DNA from: JBBQNR01 sp963774075
GTDB taxonomy: Bacteria > Actinomycetota > Thermoleophilia > Solirubrobacterales > JBBDJG01
DNA length: 64,000 nucleotides
Direction of reading: 5' to 3'
Assembly (NCBI GenBank): GCA_963774075.1
Contig: CAVZDP010000009.1
Location: 62,001 to 126,000, forward strand
Part shown: one piece after another, positions 52,150 to 60,593 of the stretch
How positions within the stretch are numbered: position 1 is the first letter of the stretch
How the letters are laid out: each line of letters opens with the position of its first letter
Translations under genes and position numbers: made by a program
The notes under the pieces: model-generated
Seen by the model: the letters and a program-made list of their open reading frames with translations, nothing else
Told to the model about the DNA's origin: nothing
The model's database searches: none

Positions 52150-54036
52150 GTGCGCGTGTTCGAAATTTGCGAGACGGGGAGACCCTTGGCGACCGTTCCA
52201 TCGGACAAGCTAGACACCGGCGCGAGACTCGCGATCGACCATGCGATCGCGGCGACGCTCGCCGAGGCCGAGACCCTCGAGGAGGCCGCTGCGGGCGTCC
52301 TCGAGGCAATCGGCGAGGGCGTCGGCTGGCACGCCGCTTCGCTGTGGGCCGTGCTGCCGGACGCGGACATGCTCGGCTGCGTCGCGACGTGGTCGTCGCC
52401 TCAAACAACGGGGCCAGGGTTCAGCGAGCTCTCAAAGACCATCCGCTTCGCCCGCGGGTTGGGCCTTCCCGGGACGGCGTGGGAGACAGCCGAGCCGCAG
52501 TGGGTCGCCGACGTGACGAAGGAACCGAACTTCCCCCGCGCGCACGCTGCGGCGGACGTGGGCCTGCACGCCGGGATGGCGGTGCCGCTCTCGAGCGGGA
52601 CGGCCATCGTCGGAGTGCTGGAGTTGTTCAACCGCGAGGTCCTCGAAAACGACGCGGGGCTGATCGATTTGGTTGGAAAGGTTGCGTCCCAGATCGGCAG
52701 CTACCTGCCGCGCAAGGAGGCCGAGGCCGCCCTTCGCCGCAGCGAAGAGCTGAAGGGAGGGTTGCTCGAGTCGGCGTTCGACTGCATCATCGGCATGAAC
52801 CACGAGGGTCGGATCATCGAGTTCAACCCCGCGGCGGAGAAGACGTTTGGCTACGAACGCGGGAGCGTCATCGGCGCAGAGCTGGCTGAGCTGATCATCC
52901 CGCCGCAGCTTCGCGACAGGCACAGGCGAGCATTGAAACGCTACCTGCAGACGGAGGAGGGGCTGATCATCGGACGGCGCATCGAGCTGACGGGAATGCG
53001 CGCGGACGGCAGCGTGTTCCCCGTCGAGGTGGCTGTGAACAGGCTCGAAGATGCCGAGCCGCCGGCCTTCAGCGCGTACCTGCGCGACATCACCGACCGC
53101 AGGCTCGCCGAGGAGCGAGCAGAGCGGATCGCGGCGATCATCGACTCGGCGAGCGATGCGATCGTCGCCATTGAGCCCGACGGCACGATCATGACCTGGA
53201 ACCGGGGTGCGGAGCGCATCTATGGCTACACGGCGGAGGAGGCAATCGGCCAACCCCTGTCCTTGATAGTCCCTCCGGAGGCGATCGACCAGATGGACGA
53301 GATGCAGGAGCGGCTGAGGCGCGGCCAGCCGGTCAAGGACCATGAGACCGTGCGGCTGCGCAAGGACGGCAGGCGCGTACACATCTCCCTCAGCCACGCT
53401 CCCATCCACGACGCGATCGGGAACTTCGTCGGCAGCGCCGGCATCGCTCGGGAGATCAGCGAGCAGAAGGCAACCGAGATCTCGTTGCGCTTCCTCGCGG
53501 ACGCGAGCGCCGCGCTCGACGAGTCGCTCGACCTGGATCTGACGCTTCAGAAGGTCGCCAGCCTGTCGGTGCCGTTCCTCGGCGATGGCTGCATGGTCGA
53601 CTTGATCGACGACAGCGGAGAGTTGCGCAGGGTGGGGGCCGCGACGGTCGACCCCGGGCTGAAACCGGTGCTGCTTCGGCTCCAGGGGCATCGCATCAAC
53701 CCGCACGGGCCGCACCCGATAGCGAAGGCGGCCCGCACGGGTGAGCTGCAGGTGGTCGAGCGCTTCAACGACGAGTACAAGCGCAAGATCGCCGAGGGCG
53801 ACGAGGGGTACCTGAGCACGCTGCTGGAGTGGCCGGCCCAATCGGCGGCCGTGACACCGCTGAAGGCGCGGGGGAGGATTCTCGGCACGATCGCGCTCGC
53901 GTGGTTCACGTCCGACCGCGAGTTCAGCGAGGCGGACCTGAACGTGATCCAGGAACTCGGGCGGCGAGCGTCCATCGCGGTGGACAACGCTCGCCTCTAC
54001 AGCGAGCTTGCGCGGAGCACCAAGCGAAGCCCCTGA
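52150..54036 (+). CDS. GAF-PAS-PAS-GAF sensor protein without output domain
   Basis: 628 aa. GAF1 at about 25-185, PAS at about 195-320 (ESAFDCIIGMNHEGRIIEFNPAAEKTFGYE), PAS at about 325-445 (IDSASDAIVAIEPDGTIMTWNRGAERIYGY) and GAF2 at about 455-620. It ends after GAF2 (SIAVDNARLYSELAR) where a SpoIIE phosphatase or histidine kinase would usually follow; the stop is clean. Being between the sigma factor and the RsbW-like gene it may be a stress sensor of that switch. GTG start. Confidence 0.85.
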   Translation: MRVFEICETGRPLATVPSDKLDTGARLAIDHAIAATLAEAETLEEAAAGVLEAIGEGVGWHAASLWAVLPDADMLGCVATWSSPQTTGPGFSELSKTIRFARGLGLPGTAWETAEPQWVADVTKEPNFPRAHAAADVGLHAGMAVPLSSGTAIVGVLELFNREVLENDAGLIDLVGKVASQIGSYLPRKEAEAALRRSEELKGGLLESAFDCIIGMNHEGRIIEFNPAAEKTFGYERGSVIGAELAELIIPPQLRDRHRRALKRYLQTEEGLIIGRRIELTGMRADGSVFPVEVAVNRLEDAEPPAFSAYLRDITDRRLAEERAERIAAIIDSASDAIVAIEPDGTIMTWNRGAERIYGYTAEEAIGQPLSLIVPPEAIDQMDEMQERLRRGQPVKDHETVRLRKDGRRVHISLSHAPIHDAIGNFVGSAGIAREISEQKATEISLRFLADASAALDESLDLDLTLQKVASLSVPFLGDGCMVDLIDDSGELRRVGAATVDPGLKPVLLRLQGHRINPHGPHPIAKAARTGELQVVERFNDEYKRKIAEGDEGYLSTLLEWPAQSAAVTPLKARGRILGTIALAWFTSDREFSEADLNVIQELGRRASIAVDNARLYSELARSTKRSP

Positions 54037-54066
54037 CCTTCGGCGGCGGCGGAAAGCGCCGGCCTT

Positions 54067-54450
54067 TTAGGGTCGGCTGCGGCGGTCGACCTCGAACCAC
54101 ACGCGCGAAGGCCGGGTGCGGTCCACTCCCCAGCGGTCCGCGAGCGCGTCAACGAGTAGTAGTCCGAAGCCGCCGTCCTGAGTGGGCCGGCGAAGCTGCG
54201 GGTCGAAGCCCTCGCCGCCGTCGTCCACCTCGACGCGCACGCCATGCGGCGACGATCGCACCACCAGCTCGATCTGCGAGTCCGCGTCGGCGCCGGCGTG
54301 CTGGAAGCTATTGGTGACCAGCTCGGTCACGAGCAGCCTCACGTCGTCGTTTAGCTCCGCTTCGCCGTCCAAAGCTCGTAGTGCGTTGCGCGCCCTGAGG
54401 GCGGCGTCACGACCACCGGACAACCGCATGTTTAGTGTTTCCGTGGCCAA
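54067..54450 (-). CDS. RsbW-like ATP-binding (anti-sigma kinase-type) protein
   Basis: 127 aa from TTG at 54450, or 120 from ATG at 54429; the TTG keeps the first beta-strand (ETLNMRLSG). HATPase domain with N-box LLVTELVTNSFQHAG, G1 VDDGGEGFDP and GGFGLLLVDALADRWG. Such stand-alone ATPases act as anti-sigma or SpoIIAB-like kinases. It converges with the GAF/PAS gene. The region 54451-54667 between it and FdhD has no supported gene. Confidence 0.82.
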   Translation of the reverse strand: MATETLNMRLSGGRDAALRARNALRALDGEAELNDDVRLLVTELVTNSFQHAGADADSQIELVVRSSPHGVRVEVDDGGEGFDPQLRRPTQDGGFGLLLVDALADRWGVDRTRPSRVWFEVDRRSRP

Positions 54451-54667
54451 CTTTTTGCCTGCTCGGAAGCTGGTTGAGCTTTGCCCTTCTCGTCCGGGCG
54501 GGTACCCGCCCCACGGACGCCGGTAAACCAACGGCTTGCCGGCGGGACCGCTACCTCACCTGGCCCGCATCGAGTGAGCGCCGCCTCCTGGCCCCATACT
54601 TGGCGGCGCTCGCCTCCCGTCCAGTAGTTTGGTGGGCGGCGCCCGTGATCGTTCGGATCCCTACCAA

Positions 54668-55534
54668 GTGACCACGCCAGGCGAGCTGGCCGCTGAGTGG
54701 CGAGCGCAGTCCGGCGCCGCGGGTGGGCGCCCGACGGAGAGCTTTCCCGTTCTGCGCGTCCGCGACGGCGCCGTGGCGCAGGGAAGCGACGTGGTTGCCG
54801 CCGAGGAGCCGCTCGAGATCCGCCTCGAAGGTGATCAGGTCGCCGTCACGATGCGCACTCCTGTTCCCGGTCAGGACGCCGAGCTTGCCCTGGGCTTCCT
54901 GCTGGGGGAGGCGATCGTGCGCCCGGATGACGTCGCGGGTGTCGGCGAGTGCCGTGCCGAAGGCGGAGATGGGGGCGTCGCAACCGTGCGCCTGCGGCCC
55001 GGGTCCCGTCGGGCCGCAGGCTGGCAGCGGCGCTTCTATACGACGTCGTCGTGCGGGATCTGCGGCAAGCAGAGCATCGCCGCGGTCCGCCAGGCCGCGG
55101 AGCCGGTGACGGGGGGCCCCTCCATCTCGCCCGAGGCGCTCTTCCGGATGCCCGCCGAGCTCCTCGCGGCTCAGCGCGTCTTCGAGCGCACGGGCGGGCT
55201 CCACGCGGCCGCGATCTTCGACCCGGACGGGCGCCTGCTCGTCCTGCGGGAGGACGTCGGCCGCCACAACGCCGTCGACAAGGTGATCGGGCGCGCCGCG
55301 ATGGACGGTACGTACCCACTCTCGGACCACGTCCTGATGGTGTCGGGGCGCGCTTCGTTCGAGATAGCGCAGAAGGCCCTGCTCGCCCGGGTCGCCGTCG
55401 TGGCCGCGGTGTCGGCGCCCTCGAGCCTGGCGGTGCGCCTCGCGCGCGAGTCCGGGATGACGCTCATCGGCTTCCTGCGCGAAGGCGGCTTCAACGTGTA
55501 CTCGGGACGCGAGCGAGTGGTCCCACTGTTTTAG
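54668..55534 (+). CDS. fdhD: Formate dehydrogenase accessory sulfurtransferase FdhD
   Basis: 288 aa. It inserts sulfur into the molybdenum cofactor of formate dehydrogenase. Motifs: EEPLEIRLEG near the start, the sulfur-carrying CGIC (SSCGICGK), DVGRHNAVDKVIG and MVSGRASFEIAQKAL. GTG at 54668 preferred; TTG at 54629 would add 13 residues. No formate dehydrogenase gene is in the window. Confidence 0.92.
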   Translation: MTTPGELAAEWRAQSGAAGGRPTESFPVLRVRDGAVAQGSDVVAAEEPLEIRLEGDQVAVTMRTPVPGQDAELALGFLLGEAIVRPDDVAGVGECRAEGGDGGVATVRLRPGSRRAAGWQRRFYTTSSCGICGKQSIAAVRQAAEPVTGGPSISPEALFRMPAELLAAQRVFERTGGLHAAAIFDPDGRLLVLREDVGRHNAVDKVIGRAAMDGTYPLSDHVLMVSGRASFEIAQKALLARVAVVAAVSAPSSLAVRLARESGMTLIGFLREGGFNVYSGRERVVPLF

Positions 55535-55536
55535 GT

Positions 55537-55585
55537 GAGGGCGACCGCCGCAGGCGGGTCTCCGAATACCGCAAATTGCGCCCTC
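55537..55585. other. Inverted-repeat region after fdhD
   Basis: GAGGGCG (55537-55543) and CGCCCTC (55579-55585) could pair, with an inner CCGCC-GCA-GGCGG hairpin. It may terminate fdhD transcription; there is no T-tract. Confidence 0.3.
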
Positions 55586-55637
55586 GATGAGCTTGCGGCG
55601 CCGGTGACGACCTGCCTCGTCGCTATATTCGCCGCCC

Positions 55638-56720
55638 GTGCCGAGCGCCAGTGCACTCGCGGGCCCAGCTAGGAGCAGGCTCGCTCTCATATGCGTCGCG
55701 CTGGCGGCGGGCGTCGCTGCGTGCGTCGTGGCCCCCGTGGCCCACGCCGTCCCGACCGCCTCGTTCGGATACTCGCCGGGTAAGCCGCTGAGCCAGACGC
55801 GCGTCACGTTCACCTCCACCGCGGCGCCGGGCGCCGACGGGGCGGCGATCGCCCTTCAGGCCTGGGAGCTCGACGGCGACGGCCTCTTCGACGAAGGGGC
55901 CGGACCCTCGACGTCTCGCACCTATCCCAGTCCCGGCAGGTACACGGTCAGCCTGAAGGTTGTGGACGTGAACGGGGGAGTGGCCTTTGCCTCGGCACAG
56001 GTGCCCGTCGGCAACAGGCGCCCCAAGCCTGCGATCGCCTTCTCTCCGAGCACTCCGCAGGCCGGTGACGTCGTCAGCTTCTTCTCCACCTCCGTCGACC
56101 AGGACGGCTACATCGCGAGCCAGAGATGGGACCTCGACCACGACGGCTCCTTCGACGACGGCAGCGCGACGCTTGCGTCGCGCATCTTCCCCGTTCCGGG
56201 CGAGTACATCGTCGGGCTGCGAGTCGTCGACAACAGCGGGTCTGCTGCTGACGCTCAGGTCACCGTCACGGTGCTCCCACCGGGAGCGGCGCTCCTGCAC
56301 GAGCAGTCGGCGGGCCGCGGCGGCGTCTCGGCGACGGGGCTCTTGAGCCCGTTCCCACTCGTGCGGATCGCGGGGCTCGTTCGCAGAGGGGGCGTCGTCC
56401 TCCGGCTCCTGTCCGTGCAGGCGCCCGTCGGGACCACCGTTCAGGTGCGCTGCCGCGGGCGTGGGTGCCCCTTCAAGAGCCAGACGCGCAACGTGTCGGC
56501 GAGGAAATCCGCTTCGGGAGTGACACAGGGGACGAGAGTGCTGAAGATAAAGCGCTTCCGGCGCGCTCTGCTGCGCACCGGCGCGATCGTGCGAGTGCTC
56601 GTGAGCAGGCCGGACGCGATCGGCAAGTACACCCGCTTTCGCATTCGCAGCGGCCGCCTCCCCGCTCGCGTGGATCGCTGTCTGATGCCCGACGGACGCA
56701 CTCCCATCCGCTGTCCATAG
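55638..56720 (+). CDS. Secreted protein with two PKD domains
   Basis: 360 aa. Signal peptide 1-38 (VAHA|V). PKD domain 1 at about 40-128 (WELDGDGLFDEG) and domain 2 at about 130-213 (WDLDHDGSFDDG, YIVGLRVVDNSG). The C-terminal basic beta domain (about 240-360) has Cys pairs CRGRGCP and CLMPDGRTPIRC, a type seen in secreted proteins of this lineage. Likely cell-surface; function unknown. GTG start. Confidence 0.82.
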   Translation: MPSASALAGPARSRLALICVALAAGVAACVVAPVAHAVPTASFGYSPGKPLSQTRVTFTSTAAPGADGAAIALQAWELDGDGLFDEGAGPSTSRTYPSPGRYTVSLKVVDVNGGVAFASAQVPVGNRRPKPAIAFSPSTPQAGDVVSFFSTSVDQDGYIASQRWDLDHDGSFDDGSATLASRIFPVPGEYIVGLRVVDNSGSAADAQVTVTVLPPGAALLHEQSAGRGGVSATGLLSPFPLVRIAGLVRRGGVVLRLLSVQAPVGTTVQVRCRGRGCPFKSQTRNVSARKSASGVTQGTRVLKIKRFRRALLRTGAIVRVLVSRPDAIGKYTRFRIRSGRLPARVDRCLMPDGRTPIRCP

Positions 56721-56725
56721 CGACT

Positions 56726-56757
56726 CGTTCGCCGGCTCACAGCTCTGACAGCGAACG
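56726..56757. terminator. Possible hairpin after PKD gene
   Basis: CGTTCGC and GCGAACG arms (7 bp) enclose an 18-base loop between the PKD stop and the LtrA start. No T-tract, so only weak support. Confidence 0.3.
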
Positions 56758-56796
56758 GGCGGCCGAGAAGTTGGCGCTTATTCTCTTCCGACGCCG

Positions 56797-57969
56797 ATGA
56801 ACGAAGCACGCACGCAAGTCCGGCCGCGCGAAGTCGACCGCGAGGAGCGCGTAACGCCGCTCGAGCTCTTCTTCGACCTCGTGTTCGTGTTCGCCATCAC
56901 CCAGGTCACCGGGCTCATGGCCGCGCAACCCACATGGCAGGGGCTCGCGCGCGGACTGCTCGTGCTGGCTGCGCTGTGGTGGGCGTGGGTCGCATACTCG
57001 TGGCTGACGAACACCGTCGACCCGGAAGAGGGCGTCGCACGGGTCGTCGTCTTCGTCTCGATGGCCGCGATGCTGATCGTGTCGCTCGCCGTGCCGGAGG
57101 CCTTCGACGAGCACGCGCTCCTGTTCGCCTGCGCGTACTTCGTGGTCCGGCTCATGCACATCGCTCTCTACTGGGAAGCCGGCCGGGACGATCCCGCGCT
57201 CCAGGGCGCCGTCGCGCGGATGGCTCCCGGTGTGACGGCCGGCCCGTTGCTCCTGATCGTCGCCAGCGCCTTCGACGGCCCGGCACAGGGAGTCGTCTGG
57301 TGCATCGCCCTGGTGATCGACTACGGAGGCGTGCTGGTCGCCGGTCCGTCGGGGTGGCGCGTGTCGCCATCGCATTTCGCCGAGCGGCACGGCCTGATAG
57401 TGATCATCGCGCTCGGCGAGTCGATCGTGGCGATCGGGGCCGGGGGCGCGGCAGACATCGACCTCGCCTTCGGCGAGATCGCGGCCGCAACGCTCGCCAT
57501 CTGCGTGCTGTCGTCCTTGTGGTGGGCGTACTTCGACGTCGTCGCGCCGGTGGCGGAGCGCAAGCTGACGGAGGCGACCGGCGCCGCGCGGGCGGCGCTC
57601 GCGCGCGATTCCTACAGCTACCTTCACCTGCCGATGATCGCCGGGATCGTGCTGCTCGCGCTGGGGATCAAGAAGACGATCGGCGACGTCCACAAGCCGC
57701 TCGAGACCGTGCCGGCGGTCGCGCTCTGCGGAGGCGTCGCCCTCTATCTGCTGGCCCACATCGCCTTCCGCCTTCGGAACGTCGGCACGCTCAACCGACA
57801 GCGGCTCGTGATCGCGCTCGCGTGCTGCGCCCTCGTGCCGTTCGCCCGCGAGGTCGACGCCCTGGCGGCGCTCGCCGCGGTCACGGGCCTGTGCATGGGG
57901 CTGATCGCCTACGAGGCGATCCGCTTCAGCGAGGCGCGGGCGCGGGTGCGGGCCACGGCGCGGGGGTGA
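56797..57969 (+). CDS. ltrA: Low temperature requirement protein A (LtrA) family membrane protein
   Basis: 390 aa with about ten transmembrane helices. Opening VTPLELFFDLVFVFAITQVT is diagnostic of LtrA. HGLIVIIALGESIVAIGAG and RDSYSYLHLPMIAGIVLLALG are further conserved parts. First linked to low-temperature growth in Listeria; the molecular activity is unknown. ATG start. Confidence 0.9.
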   Translation: MNEARTQVRPREVDREERVTPLELFFDLVFVFAITQVTGLMAAQPTWQGLARGLLVLAALWWAWVAYSWLTNTVDPEEGVARVVVFVSMAAMLIVSLAVPEAFDEHALLFACAYFVVRLMHIALYWEAGRDDPALQGAVARMAPGVTAGPLLLIVASAFDGPAQGVVWCIALVIDYGGVLVAGPSGWRVSPSHFAERHGLIVIIALGESIVAIGAGGAADIDLAFGEIAAATLAICVLSSLWWAYFDVVAPVAERKLTEATGAARAALARDSYSYLHLPMIAGIVLLALGIKKTIGDVHKPLETVPAVALCGGVALYLLAHIAFRLRNVGTLNRQRLVIALACCALVPFAREVDALAALAAVTGLCMGLIAYEAIRFSEARARVRATARG

Positions 57970-58194
57970 CGCCAGCGGCGGCGGCGATCGCCCCCGAAAA
58001 CCGCTTCCAGACCCAAAAAGCTGGCGGCCGCCGGCGGGAAGGACTACGCTCGCCCTAGGGCGGTTGCCTGATCGCAGACCGTCCGAAGCCGACGAGATCG
58101 ACGCCCGACCTCGACTCGGTCGAGGCGACGGGCCACCTGCCCGAGCGTTTGTGGATCACGGATGAGCCCGATGCGCGGAATAGACACTGAGCCC

Positions 58195-60405
58195 ATGAGC
58201 CGGCCCCTTCGGGGAGCCGCAATACGGTGGCATCGACTGCTGGGTCCTTCGCTCGTCGGTTTCGCGCTGCTGGCGGCCGTGCTGGCGATGACCGCGTGGG
58301 CGCCGGCGGCGCACGCGCTCAATTTCAGCGGGCCGACCAACTACGCCGCGGGCAATTCGCCCGTGTCGGTCGCCGTTGACGACTTCGACGGCGACTCCGA
58401 CCCGGACCTCGTAACGACTAACGAGTTCTCCAACGACGTCTCGATCCTGCCCGGGGGATTGGAGTCGACATTCACGGGGCCGATCAACTACCCAGTCGGC
58501 ACCGGGCCCCAGGATGTCGCCATCGACGACTTCGACGGCGACTCCGACCCCGACATCGCGGTGGTGAACGAGTTCACCTATGACGTCACCGTGCTCGTGG
58601 GCGGGGCGGGAGCAAGCTTTACCTCGGCCGGCAACCATCCGGTCGGCACCCGGCCCCTTTCGATCGCCGCGGGCGACTTCAACAAGGACTCGGATCCGGA
58701 CCTCGTGGTCGTCAACGAGCACGCAAACAACGTCTCGATCCTGATCGGCGGGGCGGGTGCGAGCTTCACCGCCGCCGGCAACGTCCTCGTCGGCGCGACG
58801 CCTCAGTCGGTCGCCGTCGCAGACTTCAACAACGACTCCGACCTCGACCTCGCGGTCGCAAACGGCGGCTCGCACGACATCTCGGTGCTGCTCGGTGGCG
58901 CGGGCGCCACGTTCGGAGCACCGGCCAACTTCCTGGCCGGCACGCTTCCCATCTCGGTCGCGGTGGGCGAGTTCAACGGCGACTCCGACTCGGACCTGGT
59001 GGTGGCGAACGACCTCTCCAACACCGTCTCGGTGCTGCTCGGCGGCGCGGGCGGCAGCTTCACTGCTCCGACGAGCTTCGCCACCGGTGTGTCGCCCGTC
59101 TCCGTCGCGGTGGGCGAGTTCAACGGCGACTCACGCCCCGACCTGGCGGTTGCCAACGAGCTCTCGCACAACATCTCGGTGCTGCTCGGCCGCGGGGGTG
59201 GGAACTTCAGCCAGCAGACCAACTTCCTCGCGGCGAACTCTCCGGCCGGCATCGCGATGGGAAAATTCGACGGTGACTCCCGCAGCGACATCGCGGTCGC
59301 GAACCAGGGCTCGAACGCGATCTCGATCCTGACGTGGGCTCCGGACACGGTACCGCCCGAGACGACGATCGATTCGGGACCCCCGGCGGTCAGCAACAAC
59401 AAGACGCCGAGCTTCACGTTCTCTTCGAACGAAGCGACCTCGACCTTCCAGTGCCGGGTCGACAGCGGTTCCTTTGCCGCCTGCTCGTCGCCGCACACGA
59501 CCGGGAACCTTTCCGAGGGAGACCACACCTTCGCCTTGCGCGCGGTGGACGACGGCCCGAACACCGACGCCACTCCGGCGAGCGTCTCCTTCACCGTCGA
59601 CACGACCGCTCCCTCCGTGCCGAGCCTGAGCTCCGTCGCCCCGGCGTCTGGGGGCAACGAGAACCACCCGCGGCTGAGCGGGACGGCAGAGGCCGGATCG
59701 ACCGTCAGTCTCTACAGCGCCAACACGAGCGCCGACTGCACCCCGGCGAACGGCCTGGTGAGCGGAACGGCAGCAGACTTCGCCTCGGCGGGGATCGCGG
59801 TGCCCGTGCCGGACAACTCGACGACGACGCTTCGAGCCACCGCGACCGACCAGGCCGGCAACGTCTCCGGCTGCTCGAGCTCCATCAAGTACGTCGAGGT
59901 CACGCCGGCTGGCAGCGGAGGCACGGGAGGCGGAGGCACCGGCGGCGGTGGCACGGGCGGCGGCACTACGGGTGGCGGCGGATCCGGCGGCGGTGGCGCC
60001 GGTGGAGGGTCGGGAGGCGGCGCGATTGCCCCGGACGTCAGCGCCCCCGTCATCACGCTTTCCGGCAAGGCGCTGAGGCTTGGCTCGAGCGGAGCCGTGC
60101 CCGTGCCGCTCTCCTGCCCGGCCTCCGAGAGGGGCGGCTGTCAGGGCATGGTCTCCCTGGAGGGCTCGGTCGGCCGTGCGGCACGGCGCAAGAAGGTGAA
60201 GCTCGGGAAGGCATCGTTCCGAGTCGCGGGCGGGAACCACGCCGCGATCACGGTCCGCCTCTCGAAGAAGAGCCAGCGTCTCGTCAAGAGGCTCGGGAAG
60301 TTGCGGGTGGTTGCGATCGTCGACGCGCGCGACCAGGCCGGCAACGTCGGGACCATCAAGAAGACGCTCACGCTCAAGGCCATCAAGACCAAGCGCAAGC
60401 GGTAG
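58195..60405 (+). CDS. Secreted FG-GAP/VCBS beta-propeller protein with Ig-like domain (paralog 1)
   Basis: 736 aa from ATG 58195 (ATG 58162 would add 11). The signal peptide ends HALNF. Seven FG-GAP/VCBS repeats of about 47 residues follow (PVSVAVDDFDGDSDPDLVTTN...), fitting a seven-bladed Ca-binding propeller. Next come an Ig-like domain (TFQCRVDSGSFAACSS), a second Ig-like module with SADCTPAN, a Gly/Thr-rich linker (59923-60028), and a C-terminal basic beta domain with VPLSCPASERGGCQG. Probably a surface adhesin or binding protein. First of three tandem paralogs. Confidence 0.83.
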   Translation: MSRPLRGAAIRWHRLLGPSLVGFALLAAVLAMTAWAPAAHALNFSGPTNYAAGNSPVSVAVDDFDGDSDPDLVTTNEFSNDVSILPGGLESTFTGPINYPVGTGPQDVAIDDFDGDSDPDIAVVNEFTYDVTVLVGGAGASFTSAGNHPVGTRPLSIAAGDFNKDSDPDLVVVNEHANNVSILIGGAGASFTAAGNVLVGATPQSVAVADFNNDSDLDLAVANGGSHDISVLLGGAGATFGAPANFLAGTLPISVAVGEFNGDSDSDLVVANDLSNTVSVLLGGAGGSFTAPTSFATGVSPVSVAVGEFNGDSRPDLAVANELSHNISVLLGRGGGNFSQQTNFLAANSPAGIAMGKFDGDSRSDIAVANQGSNAISILTWAPDTVPPETTIDSGPPAVSNNKTPSFTFSSNEATSTFQCRVDSGSFAACSSPHTTGNLSEGDHTFALRAVDDGPNTDATPASVSFTVDTTAPSVPSLSSVAPASGGNENHPRLSGTAEAGSTVSLYSANTSADCTPANGLVSGTAADFASAGIAVPVPDNSTTTLRATATDQAGNVSGCSSSIKYVEVTPAGSGGTGGGGTGGGGTGGGTTGGGGSGGGGAGGGSGGGAIAPDVSAPVITLSGKALRLGSSGAVPVPLSCPASERGGCQGMVSLEGSVGRAARRKKVKLGKASFRVAGGNHAAITVRLSKKSQRLVKRLGKLRVVAIVDARDQAGNVGTIKKTLTLKAIKTKRKR

Positions 60406-60593
60406 GCGAGCTCCAGTGGCCCTTCCCGAAACGTTTCGCCGGAAACCGCGGCCTCCGGAACCGACATGCGGTGTCCTCGGTCGCCCACGTACTCACCGAG
60501 TACGCGGGCTCCCTGCGTCCTTGCCTGCCGGCCCCGGAGTCTCGCCGTTTCCAGGCGAACGTTCCGAGAAGGACCACTAGGGTCGCGGTTCCA

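Noticed and set aside
60427..60438. Perfect palindrome CGAAACGTTTCG as an operator
   Set aside because: A single 12-bp palindrome without a linked regulator gene or second copy is not enough evidence.
59334..60593. A reading frame open across paralog 1 into paralog 2
   Set aside because: The translated segment is Arg/Gln-rich shadow of paralog 1; the signal peptide at 60594 marks the real start.
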